DNA of 8,429 nucleotides. Origin: Campylobacteraceae bacterium (lineage in GTDB: Bacteria; Campylobacterota; Campylobacteria; Campylobacterales; Sulfurovaceae). The position numbers were made by a program, and so were the translations under genes. The notes under the pieces are model-generated. The model saw nothing but the letters and a program-made list of their open reading frames with translations, had not been told where the DNA came from and ran no database searches. Positions within the stretch are counted from its first letter, which is position 1, and each line of letters begins with the position of its first letter. The stretch is taken from positions 1 through 8,429 of the forward strand of contig JALSHP010000369.1 in the NCBI GenBank assembly GCA_026982175.1, written 5' to 3'. Shown here piece after piece: positions 1 to 6,214 of the stretch.

Positions 1-339
1 ATCGGACAATTTTAGTCCTAATTAACTTTTTCCATAATACATTATGAAAGCTTAAGTTATGATGAGCTAGAAATTTTTTTGGGATTATACTGAGTTGATG
101 GTTAAAAAAGAGTTACATTCAGATGAAAATTTTATATGAACAAATAATCTAATAAAAAATTTATTTAAATAGATAATTGTAAAAAATATTATTTTATATT
201 TAATAATTAACATATAATAATATATTTAAGATTATATTTGAATAATTGGTCAAATATAATAATTTTTTAAAAAAAAATCAATATTTATTAAAAATATTAC
301 GATAATATTTATTTAATATAGATACAAGGAAATATTGAA
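1..339. other. Gene-free, very AT-rich left end
   Basis: No reading frame here is long enough or has a start and ribosome site to support a gene. Every frame across 1-120 is cut by several stops, so if it is gene debris it is not recognisable. Hand counting gives 33 G/C in 1-120 but only 15 in 121-300, with long A and T runs. The stretch holds several TATAAT-like hexamers (213-218, 255-260) and a perfect dyad at 231-260. It probably carries the promoter of the TPR gene that begins at 340, but with so much A/T no single -10 can be chosen. A small hairpin GGAC-N7-GTCC (4-18) lies at the left edge. Confidence 0.7.
231..260. repeat. Perfect 11-bp inverted repeat with 8-nt spacer
   Basis: ATTATATTTGA (231-241) is the exact reverse complement of TCAAATATAAT (250-260), separated by ATAATTGG. 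Six T residues follow at 263-268, so on + it has the outline of an intrinsic terminator, but with one G-C pair the stem would be weak. The right arm contains a TATAAT hexamer (255-260). If that is the -10 of the downstream TPR gene, the dyad could instead be an operator. A chance palindrome is also possible in sequence this rich in A and T. Confidence 0.45.
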
Positions 340-1167
340 ATGAATGTTACATTGGGAGTTAATAATCTTTTTTCAACTCTTAAGGGAGATGATATAAAGA
401 GTGTTCCGAATAATATGACATTCAAAGAGATAACACGTGAGGATTATATCGCTATAGCCTTAGAATATAAATCTAAAAATATAAATAATAAAGTTATCTA
501 TTATTTTAATAAAGCACTTGAGGTAACAGTTTTAACCTTTGGTATGGAAAATGCTAAGACAGCAAATTCATATCTCTCTCTCGCAGAAGCTTATTTAGAG
601 GATAATTCAATCTCAGAGGCCTTGCTTTGTTATAGTGAAGCATTACAAATAAGAAAAAATCTTTTTGGAACTGCTTCACTGGAGTGTAGTGAAATTTATA
701 GTGCCTTAGGAGATATATTTTTTTTAGAAAATAATCTAGAAGAGGCATTAAAATATTGTTTAAAATCATTAGAAATAAGAAATAATATTTTAGGGGAGTT
801 TCATCCGCTAATAGCCATGAGTTCTCATCAATTAGCCTATTATTATGCATCATTAACAGAGTATGAAAAGGCATTACCTTTATTTGAAAAAGCACTAGAG
901 ATAAGAGTTGAACTCTATGGTTCAAGTCATTCACTCACAGCAGATAGTTACACTCATCTAGCAATGTGCCACTATCATCTATTTAACCATTCTGAAGCAT
1001 CTAAATATTTATCGCTTGCCTTACAAATCAATAAAAAAATTTATGTAAAAAATGATCGTAAAATTTTAATTTGTCAAGAAAACTTAAGTGAAATAAATAA
1101 GCATCTTTCTCAAAATAAGAAAGATTTGCTTAATACATTTTTTAATTTTTTTAGAAAAAAATTTTAA
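340..1167 (+). CDS. Tetratricopeptide-repeat (TPR) protein, cytoplasmic, unknown partner
   Basis: This 275-residue protein consists almost wholly of 42-residue TPR units of the kinesin-light-chain-like kind (TPR_10/TPR_12 class). Helix-B motifs recur at exactly 42-residue spacing: FNKALEV (56-62), YSEALQI (98-104), CLKSLEI (140-146), FEKALEI (182-188), LSLALQI (224-230). A conserved Gly follows each of the first four at 68, 110, 152 and 194. There is no signal peptide or membrane helix. The C-terminus (263-275) is Phe-rich and basic (LLNTFFNFFRKKF) and might contact a membrane or a partner. Such repeats act as protein-binding scaffolds; the partner cannot be read from sequence. The start has a good Shine-Dalgarno AAGGAAA (326-332), 7 nt before ATG. 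The gene stands alone, is richer in A/T than its neighbours, and overlaps the convergent transpeptidase gene by 4 bp. It could be recently acquired. Confidence 0.85.
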   Translation: MNVTLGVNNLFSTLKGDDIKSVPNNMTFKEITREDYIAIALEYKSKNINNKVIYYFNKALEVTVLTFGMENAKTANSYLSLAEAYLEDNSISEALLCYSEALQIRKNLFGTASLECSEIYSALGDIFFLENNLEEALKYCLKSLEIRNNILGEFHPLIAMSSHQLAYYYASLTEYEKALPLFEKALEIRVELYGSSHSLTADSYTHLAMCHYHLFNHSEASKYLSLALQINKKIYVKNDRKILICQENLSEINKHLSQNKKDLLNTFFNFFRKKF

Positions 1168-2792
1168 AAACTTTTAATTACCGACTCTTCAATAAATTTA
1201 TCATACTCATAAATATCTTTTCTAAAGTAGGTAAGCCCATTGCGTTTAAATACTGTGAAGTAAGTTGTGTGTACAGGCAGTTTTTTATTAAATCTAATCA
1301 CTTTATTGACCAATGTACTTCTGTATTTTCGTATAATACTTTGATACTTAGGGCTAATACGTGAATTTAAAATATCAAGTAGCTCAAATGGCTTCTCTAT
1401 TCTCATACAACCTGAACTATAAACTCGGTATCTATATTGAAACAATGACTTGTTGTCTGTATCGTGCAGATAGACAGAGTATTTATTGGGAAACATAAAC
1501 TTAATTCGCCCCAGTGCATTGTCATCTCCTGGATATTGAACAAAACGATAAGGAATATGCCCTTTAGATTTATCGGCATAAGGAAATAACATTTCAGGTT
1601 TAAAGTTTTTCATCTCACCTTTTTTCTGCCATCCATAAAAGACTTTAATATTATGCTCTTTTAAGTAATCTGGATGCTCTTGTAAAGCTACGATTAAATC
1701 ACGTCTTACTAAGTTCTCTGGTATATTCCAATGAGGATTAATCTCTAAATAGGTCATGTACGAAGAGAAAATTGGTGTTGGACGTTCAGGTCGTCCTACA
1801 ACAGCTCTCATCTCTAAGATAGATTCTCCATTTCTAAAGTAATTCATTTTAAAGTCAGGAAGATTAACACGAATGTACTCTCTTGGATAGTGATTAGGAA
1901 AAACTTTTAATTTATCAAGATTGGTTATGATTTTTTGGATGAGATGTTCAACAGGCTTATTAAGATAATAGACAAGAACTTTATCAACAAGTCCATTTTG
2001 TTTTAATTTAAATCTATCTCTATAAGAGAATATCGCACGTTTAAACTCTTCATCGAAAACATCAGAAGTGTTGTATTTATTGGCAAGGTCTCCTGTTAAT
2101 ATAAAACGTCTTTTAATAGATGGGATATAAGGGTGTTTATCTCCTATTTTTAAATCTTTTTCATATTTGATACGTTCTAGTTTAGGTAATCCTCTATAAA
2201 AAGATAGTGTTTCAATAAGTTCTCGATGTTGATGTTTAGCAGGGGTTAATGAGATAAAAAAACCTTTAATATCTTGATTTTTAATGGCATTAAAAAGTTT
2301 ATGACTACTAGGAATTGTTTTATTGACCATCTCCCAATTAGCTGTAATATCTTTTTCATCTTTCATCTGCATTAGTTTGACACGAACAGCTCCCCAATTA
2401 ATATCACTTTTAACAATGAACTTAGCCATTTTAATGTATGCACGGGTTAAAAGAATATCTAACTTACTTAATTCCTCAGCATTTTGATTTAAGTTCATAT
2501 TGTCATAAAGTAAATAGGCATATTGGTCTATTTCATTTTGCTGAAAATTTTTATTTTTATAATTAAAATAGGGGTCTTGCAAAATATCTCTTAATGTATT
2601 TAAATTATGAGCATGACCAATCCATAGGGGAAAATCATGATTCTTGCTATAGAGTGCTCGAATTAATTGTTGTTCATCCCGATTGTTGGAAAGTGTTTGC
2701 GGTTGATTTTTAACAATAAAGCTTAGCCTATCATCAAGGGCAGTTGAGAAGAGGGCAGATAAGAAGAGGGTTAGAGCAAGTAGAATTTTCAC
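1164..2792 (-). CDS. Secreted L,D-transpeptidase, YcbB/LdtD type
   Basis: The 542-residue product is a periplasmic peptidoglycan enzyme of the YkuD family (PF03734), which makes 3-3 meso-DAP crosslinks or attaches groups to stem peptides. Residues 1-18 form a signal peptide with a likely cut after FSTA. A helical scaffold domain follows (about 35-200; the segment YSKNHDFPLWI resembles the conserved opening of YcbB scaffold domains). A peptidoglycan-binding-like domain spans about 216-278, and the catalytic domain about 305-478. The catalytic His is in HDT (443-445), and the nucleophile is Cys462 in SSGCMRIEKPFEL. SSGC rather than the SHGC of small YkuD enzymes is usual for YcbB-type proteins. 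The start is GTG, supported by AGGAG (2799-2803) 6 nt upstream. A weak -10, TATACT, lies at 2874-2879 on this strand; readthrough from the outer-membrane protein gene 136 bp upstream is also possible. Crosslinking activity is inferred from family and not shown. Confidence 0.9.
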   Translation of the reverse strand: MKILLALTLFLSALFSTALDDRLSFIVKNQPQTLSNNRDEQQLIRALYSKNHDFPLWIGHAHNLNTLRDILQDPYFNYKNKNFQQNEIDQYAYLLYDNMNLNQNAEELSKLDILLTRAYIKMAKFIVKSDINWGAVRVKLMQMKDEKDITANWEMVNKTIPSSHKLFNAIKNQDIKGFFISLTPAKHQHRELIETLSFYRGLPKLERIKYEKDLKIGDKHPYIPSIKRRFILTGDLANKYNTSDVFDEEFKRAIFSYRDRFKLKQNGLVDKVLVYYLNKPVEHLIQKIITNLDKLKVFPNHYPREYIRVNLPDFKMNYFRNGESILEMRAVVGRPERPTPIFSSYMTYLEINPHWNIPENLVRRDLIVALQEHPDYLKEHNIKVFYGWQKKGEMKNFKPEMLFPYADKSKGHIPYRFVQYPGDDNALGRIKFMFPNKYSVYLHDTDNKSLFQYRYRVYSSGCMRIEKPFELLDILNSRISPKYQSIIRKYRSTLVNKVIRFNKKLPVHTTYFTVFKRNGLTYFRKDIYEYDKFIEESVIKSF

Positions 2793-2798
2793 GTGTAT

Positions 2799-2803
2799 CT
2801 CCT
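2799..2803 (-). promoter_or_regulatory. Ribosome binding site fixing a GTG start
   Basis: AGGAG on the minus strand sits 6 nt before the GTG at 2792-2790. That GTG is directly followed by a clean signal peptide, so this site selects GTG as the start of the L,D-transpeptidase. Confidence 0.8.
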
Positions 2804-2891
2804 AAAGATTTTGAAAATATGTATAAAAATTTGATGCTTATGATATAAAATTTTTAGATATATTTTGTATTAAAGTATAAAGAGGTATAAC

Positions 2892-2914
2892 AACAACCTT
2901 TTAAAAAGGTTGTT
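2892..2914 (-). terminator. Probable hairpin terminator after the outer-membrane protein gene
   Basis: AACAACCTTTT (2892-2902) and AAAAGGTTGTT (2904-2914) are perfect 11-nt inverted arms, best drawn as a 7-bp AACAACC/GGTTGTT stem with an A/T loop. It begins 14 nt past the stop codon of the outer-membrane protein gene. No strong T tract follows on either strand, so termination may be partial, leaving some readthrough into the transpeptidase gene. An mRNA 3'-end stabilising hairpin is the alternative. Confidence 0.5.
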
Positions 2915-2928
2915 ATCGGGTGGAAATC

Positions 2929-3663
2929 TTAAAAGTTGTAAGCTGCACCAACAGTTAAAGCAGAAGACTCTGGGATATTCTTTTTATCCATAAGATTAAG
3001 GTAATCTGTAAAGATAGAGAAGCTATCACTTAAGCTGTAGTCAAGACCTAAACCATACGAGAGACCAGTTGCTGATGGAGCAATTCCCGCACCATTAGCT
3101 TTTGAAGCACCAATTAAACCGTAAAGGTTAAGTGCATCTGTAATGTCATAGTTTGGTTTTAAGTAGGCACCAATTTGTTGATATTTAGTATATCCACTGT
3201 CAACTTTTGCGAAACCGTAAGTACCTCTTAATTCAGCACCTAAGTAGTTCATGAAGTCATAACCTAATCTACCAGTAAAACCAATTTGTCTATCTTGGTT
3301 TGCTTCTGTTTTTAGGATATTTGAAGCATTTTTATGTGCTTTACTCGCGGCCATACCAGCAATACCACCAGCTAAATAGAGACCAAGAGGTCCAGATGGT
3401 TTTTCAGCTTTTGGTTGTGCTGCAGGAGGTGGTGTTACTACAACTGGAGCTGGAGCTGGAGCTGGAGCTTCAACAACTGGAGCTGGAGCTACATATACTG
3501 GTTCAGGCTCAGGAGTTGGAGCTACATATACTGGTTCAGGAACAGTCTCTACAGGAACAAATACTGGTTCTTGTTCAAATACAGTTACAGGATTAATATC
3601 CCCTCCAGCAAAACTTAAAGTGCTAAGTGCAGTAATAACTGCTAGTGATTGTGTTAATTTCAT
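2929..3663 (-). CDS. Outer-membrane beta-barrel protein with Pro/Ala-rich N-terminal segment
   Basis: From the preferred start the product has 244 residues. Residues 1-19 are a signal peptide (cut after SFA). Residues 25-89 are rich in Pro, Ala, Val and Glu, with two copies of an 11-residue unit based on PEPVYVAP and an (AP)n run. Residues 91-244 alternate polar and aromatic/hydrophobic residues and end in YNF, the terminal-Phe pattern recognised by the BAM machinery. The size suits an eight-stranded barrel of the OmpA/OMP_b-brl (PF13505) class. No OmpA C-terminal peptidoglycan-binding domain is present, and the Pro-rich segment precedes the barrel, not following it as in OmpA. An in-frame ATG at 3681 would add six residues, but its codons ATG-AAG-GAG are the Shine-Dalgarno itself, so ATG at 3663 is chosen. 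An extended -10 precedes it. Function beyond surface structure is unknown. Confidence 0.85.
   Translation of the reverse strand: MKLTQSLAVITALSTLSFAGGDINPVTVFEQEPVFVPVETVPEPVYVAPTPEPEPVYVAPAPVVEAPAPAPAPVVVTPPPAAQPKAEKPSGPLGLYLAGGIAGMAASKAHKNASNILKTEANQDRQIGFTGRLGYDFMNYLGAELRGTYGFAKVDSGYTKYQQIGAYLKPNYDITDALNLYGLIGASKANGAGIAPSATGLSYGLGLDYSLSDSFSIFTDYLNLMDKKNIPESSALTVGAAYNF
3444..3490. repeat. Hexanucleotide tandem repeats (CTGGAG)4 and (CTGGAG)2
   Basis: Four perfect CTGGAG units run from 3444 to 3467 (plus CT), then after a CAACAA-containing spacer two more units lie at 3477-3488. Read on the minus strand they encode the Ala-Pro run of the outer-membrane protein. Unit gain or loss would keep the frame and only change linker length. 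Confidence 0.85.
3485..3540. repeat. 23-bp direct repeat at 33-bp period inside the Pro-rich linker
   Basis: The same 23-bp sequence occurs at 3485-3507 and 3518-3540 (begins GGAGCTACAT, ends GGTTCAGG). The period of 33 bp equals 11 codons and gives the duplicated PEPVYVAP peptide. The identity at DNA level suggests recent duplication or ongoing homogenisation. Confidence 0.85.
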
Positions 3664-3672
3664 GTTTGAAAT

Positions 3673-3678
3673 CTCCTT
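3673..3678 (-). promoter_or_regulatory. Ribosome binding site deciding the outer-membrane protein start
   Basis: AAGGAG on the minus strand lies 9 nt before ATG 3663-3661. It overlaps codons 2 and 3 that would follow the upstream ATG at 3681-3679, which itself lacks a comparable site. The downstream ATG also opens a standard signal peptide. Confidence 0.8.
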
Positions 3679-3700
3679 CATATAATTAAAAATATGAGAC

Positions 3701-3709
3701 AGTATAACA
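3701..3709 (-). promoter_or_regulatory. Extended -10 promoter of the outer-membrane protein gene
   Basis: On the minus strand TGTTATACT reads as an extended -10 (TG-N-TATACT), giving a leader of about 30 nt before the chosen ATG. No good -35 is seen, which is normal for sigma-70 promoters in Campylobacterota. An AAAGAG-N10-CTCTTT dyad (3711-3732) sits just upstream. Confidence 0.55.
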
Positions 3710-3760
3710 CAAAGAGCTTGAAATAACTCTTTAAAAACTATTTAATTTTTTTAAACCCCA

Positions 3761-3789
3761 TGTCAACTATAATCTTCTTTGGCTATAAT
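3761..3789 (+). promoter_or_regulatory. Promoter of typA
   Basis: GGCTATAATTCGCC places a consensus TATAAT at 3784-3789, 35 nt before the typA ATG, with T-rich sequence upstream. A second TATAAT at 3768-3773 lies 16 bp earlier and may be an alternative start signal. The -35 region is poor. The -10 and the 10 bases after it match the rluB promoter at the other end of the window at 15 of 16 positions. Confidence 0.6.
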
Positions 3790-3824
3790 TCGCCTAATTT
3801 ATTAATAGTATAGGACAATTCTAC

Positions 3825-5642
3825 ATGCAAAAAATCAAAAATATCGCCGTAATCGCTCACGTTGACCACGGTAAAACTACTCTTGTTGATCAACTTCTTC
3901 AACAATCTGGAACTTATGCAGCTCATGAAGAGGTGCAAGAGAGAGCTATGGACTCTAATGAAATTGAAATGGAGAGAGGAATTACCATTCTTTCTAAAAA
4001 TACAGCTATTACTTATGGGGAGCATAAAGTAAACATTATTGACACCCCTGGTCACGCCGACTTCGGTGGTGAAGTTGAGCGTGTCTTAAAAATGGTTGAT
4101 GGGGTACTGTTACTTGTTGATGCACAAGAGGGTGTTATGCCTCAAACTAAGTTTGTTTTGAAAAAAGCGATTGCTTTTGGGCTTATTCCAGTTGTGGTTA
4201 TTAACAAAATTGATAAAGATGGCTCAGACCCTGACCGTGTCATGGATGAAGTCTTTGACCTTTTGGTTGCACTTGATGCCAATGAAGAGCAACTTGAATT
4301 TCCAGTACTCTATGCTGCAGCGAGAGATGGTTATGCCAAATGGGAGATGGAAGATGAAAATAAAGATATGACCCCATTATTTGATGCAATTATTAGTAAA
4401 GTACCTTACCCACAAGGTTCTCCCGATGCAGATACTCAAGCACAGGTGTTTACCCTTGATTCTGACAATTTTGTAGGGCGTATTGGTATTACACGTATCT
4501 TTAATGGTAAAATTAAAAAAGGTGATGAGTATCTTTTGGTTAAAGCCGATGGTTCTAAAACGAAATCAAGAGTATCTAAACTCATTGGGTTTAAAGGACT
4601 TGACAGAATTGATATTGATGAAGCAGAAGCAGGTGATATTGTTGCCATTGCAGGTTTCTCAGACATTGATGTAGGGGATTCTATTTGTGATTCTAAAAAC
4701 CCTGTAGCACTTGACCCCATGCATGTTGAAGAGCCTACACTATCCGTCATTATGTCTGTAAATAATGGACCACTTGCTGGTCAAGAGGGGAAACACGTTA
4801 CATCAAACAAGATTAAAGAGCGTCTTGAAAAAGAGATGGAGACCAACATTGCGATGCGTATGGAACCACTGGGTGATGCATCGTTTAAAGTCTCTGGACG
4901 TGGTGAACTTCAGATTGGTATTTTGGCTGAAAACATGAGACGTGAAGGATTTGAGTTTATGTTGGCACGTCCAGAAGTTGTTACTAAAGAAGAAAATGGT
5001 GTTAAAATGGAACCATTTGAACACCTAGTTGTGGATGTTCCAGAAGAGTTCCAAGGGGTTGCCATTGAGAAACTTGGAAAAAGAAAAGCGAACATGACAC
5101 AGCTTACACCAATGCCTGATGGAACAGTACGTTTAGAGTTTGAAATCCCTGCACGTGGTCTTATTGGGTTTAGAAATGAGTTCTTAACAGATACGAAAGG
5201 TGAGGGAATTATGAACCACTCTTACTTAGAATACAGAGCTTACTCTGGTAAAGTTGAGAGTAGAACTCCAGGGGCACTGGTCTCTATGGATGATGGTGAA
5301 GCGGTTGCTTTCTCAATCTTTAACTTACAAGCACGTGGTATCATGTTTATTAATGCACAAGATAAAGTTTACTCTGGAATGGTTATTGGTGAATCAACAC
5401 GTCCAGGGGATCTTGATGTGAACCCACTTAAAGGGAAAGCCTTAACCAACATGCGAACTTCAGGTACAGATGAAGCTGTTAAGCTTGTTAAGCCTAGAGA
5501 GATTACTCTTGAGTCTGCGATGGAGTGGATTGAAGATGATGAGCTTGTTGAGATTACGCCTGAATCAATTAGAATTCGTAAAAAATCACTTGACCCAGTT
5601 GTTCGTAAACGATTGGCTAGAGATAAAAAGAATGCTAAATAA
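3825..5642 (+). CDS. typA: Translational GTPase TypA/BipA
   Basis: This 605-residue protein is the ribosome-associated GTPase BipA/TypA, an EF-G/LepA relative that binds the A-site region of the 70S ribosome. It supports 50S assembly and growth under cold or other stress. The GTPase motifs are intact: G1 AHVDHGKTT (11-19), switch I ERGITI (50-55), G3 DTPGH (73-77) with catalytic His77, and G4 NKID (127-130). A beta-barrel domain II (about 205-290) and EF-G-like domains follow. The C-terminal domain peculiar to BipA includes the TSGTDEAVKL and PESIRIRKK segments near the end. Length is normal for the family. AGGA (3812-3815) lies 9 nt before ATG. The gene is divergent from the outer-membrane protein gene, and a hairpin 23 nt past the stop separates it from mscL. 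Confidence 0.97.
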   Translation: MQKIKNIAVIAHVDHGKTTLVDQLLQQSGTYAAHEEVQERAMDSNEIEMERGITILSKNTAITYGEHKVNIIDTPGHADFGGEVERVLKMVDGVLLLVDAQEGVMPQTKFVLKKAIAFGLIPVVVINKIDKDGSDPDRVMDEVFDLLVALDANEEQLEFPVLYAAARDGYAKWEMEDENKDMTPLFDAIISKVPYPQGSPDADTQAQVFTLDSDNFVGRIGITRIFNGKIKKGDEYLLVKADGSKTKSRVSKLIGFKGLDRIDIDEAEAGDIVAIAGFSDIDVGDSICDSKNPVALDPMHVEEPTLSVIMSVNNGPLAGQEGKHVTSNKIKERLEKEMETNIAMRMEPLGDASFKVSGRGELQIGILAENMRREGFEFMLARPEVVTKEENGVKMEPFEHLVVDVPEEFQGVAIEKLGKRKANMTQLTPMPDGTVRLEFEIPARGLIGFRNEFLTDTKGEGIMNHSYLEYRAYSGKVESRTPGALVSMDDGEAVAFSIFNLQARGIMFINAQDKVYSGMVIGESTRPGDLDVNPLKGKALTNMRTSGTDEAVKLVKPREITLESAMEWIEDDELVEITPESIRIRKKSLDPVVRKRLARDKKNAK

Positions 5643-5665
5643 CTGCTCTTTATAAAATTCATGGT

Positions 5666-5682
5666 GTTCGATAAAATCGAAC
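5666..5682 (+). terminator. Possible terminator hairpin after typA
   Basis: GTTCGAT (5666-5672), loop AAA, ATCGAAC (5676-5682) form a perfect 7-bp stem 23 nt after the typA stop. A T/C-rich stretch begins about 8 nt later (5691-5705), farther than in a textbook intrinsic terminator, so the efficiency is uncertain. Confidence 0.45.
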
Positions 5683-5736
5683 CTATGAGTTTTCTCCTCT
5701 TTTTTAAATTAAATAATATTATAATTGGTTTCTTTA

Positions 5737-5745
5737 TGTTAATAT
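5737..5745 (+). promoter_or_regulatory. Likely mscL promoter (-10)
   Basis: TGTTAATAT matches an extended -10 about 29 nt before the mscL ATG. A consensus TATAAT at 5720-5725 is an alternative giving a longer leader. Either would let mscL be transcribed separately from typA. Confidence 0.4.
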
Positions 5746-5774
5746 TCTTTTTCAATTAACAATAAGGATAAACA

Positions 5775-6206
5775 ATGTTTTCAGAATTTAAAAAATTTCT
5801 TATATCAGGAAATATGGTAGATATGGCAGTAGGTTTCATTTTTGGTGGGGCTTTTGCTACGGTGATTAAGTCAATGGTAGAGAATGTAATTATGCCTCCT
5901 GTTGGGATGCTTATGGGTAAAGTTGATTTTTCACAACTTTTTATTGCACTTGATGGTAAAGATTACGCGAGTATGGCAGCCTTAGATAAAGCAGGTGCTC
6001 CAGCAATTAAATATGGTTCATTCATTAATGATGTTATCTCATTTGTCATTCTTGGTTTTGTGGTCTTTATGTTTATTAAAGCTTACAATAAATTAAAAGA
6101 GCCAGAAGAAGAAGCAACGCCAACTGAAAAAACATGTCCAACTTGTGCGATGCAGATTCCAGTTGATGCTAGAAAATGTGGTCACTGTGGAGAGACTAAC
6201 GTTTAA
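5775..6206 (+). CDS. mscL: Large-conductance mechanosensitive channel MscL with zinc-ribbon-like tail
   Basis: This 143-residue inner-membrane channel opens under membrane tension to release solutes during hypo-osmotic shock. The amphipathic N-terminal helix MFSEFKKFL (1-9) precedes GNMVDMAVGFIFGGAF (12-27), the conserved pore-lining TM1 start. VIMPPVGMLMG (38-48), a periplasmic loop (about 49-80) and TM2 (about 83-104) follow. After the acidic linker KEPEEEATPTEK (108-119) the usual C-terminal helical bundle (LLTEIRDLL in E. coli) is absent. Instead there are four cysteines, CPTC (121-124) and CGHC (135-138), spaced C-x2-C-x10-C-x2-C, which looks like a small zinc ribbon in the cytoplasm. 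MscL proteins with similar Cys tails do exist in other bacteria as far as I recall, so this is a variant form, not a fusion artefact. AAGGA (5764-5768) lies 6 nt before ATG. Confidence 0.95.
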   Translation: MFSEFKKFLISGNMVDMAVGFIFGGAFATVIKSMVENVIMPPVGMLMGKVDFSQLFIALDGKDYASMAALDKAGAPAIKYGSFINDVISFVILGFVVFMFIKAYNKLKEPEEEATPTEKTCPTCAMQIPVDARKCGHCGETNV

Positions 6207-6214
6207 TTATTTTT

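Noticed and set aside
4..18. GGAC-N7-GTCC hairpin as an insertion-sequence end
   Set aside because: Four base pairs only, at the window edge, with no partner repeat elsewhere in the window.
1..120. Possible remnant of a gene or transposase at the left edge
   Set aside because: Short peptides can be read (for example around 70-139), but all are cut by stops and none matches a family I can name.
121..300. Replication origin or DUE-like region
   Set aside because: The AT content is suitable, but I see no cluster of DnaA boxes (TTATCCACA-like) and no dnaA/dnaN neighbours.
554..934. Minus-strand open frame opposite the TPR gene (126 codons)
   Set aside because: It lies wholly within the TPR gene, shows no domain, and its Leu/Phe-rich composition is what the antisense of AT-rich coding DNA gives.
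3300..3618. Two plus-strand frames with Leu-Glu or Trp-Ser repeats
   Set aside because: These are the antisense of the CTGGAG tandem repeats in the outer-membrane protein gene; the low-complexity peptides are not a credible protein.
4436..4750. Minus-strand and other out-of-frame open frames inside typA (also 4803-5024, 4910-5095, 4171-4371, 4483-4674)
   Set aside because: typA is intact across all of them, and none has a ribosome site or recognisable motif.
5369..5755. Minus-strand 128-codon frame across the typA end and the typA-mscL gap
   Set aside because: Mostly antisense to typA, Ser-rich, starting in AT-rich spacer with no family resemblance.
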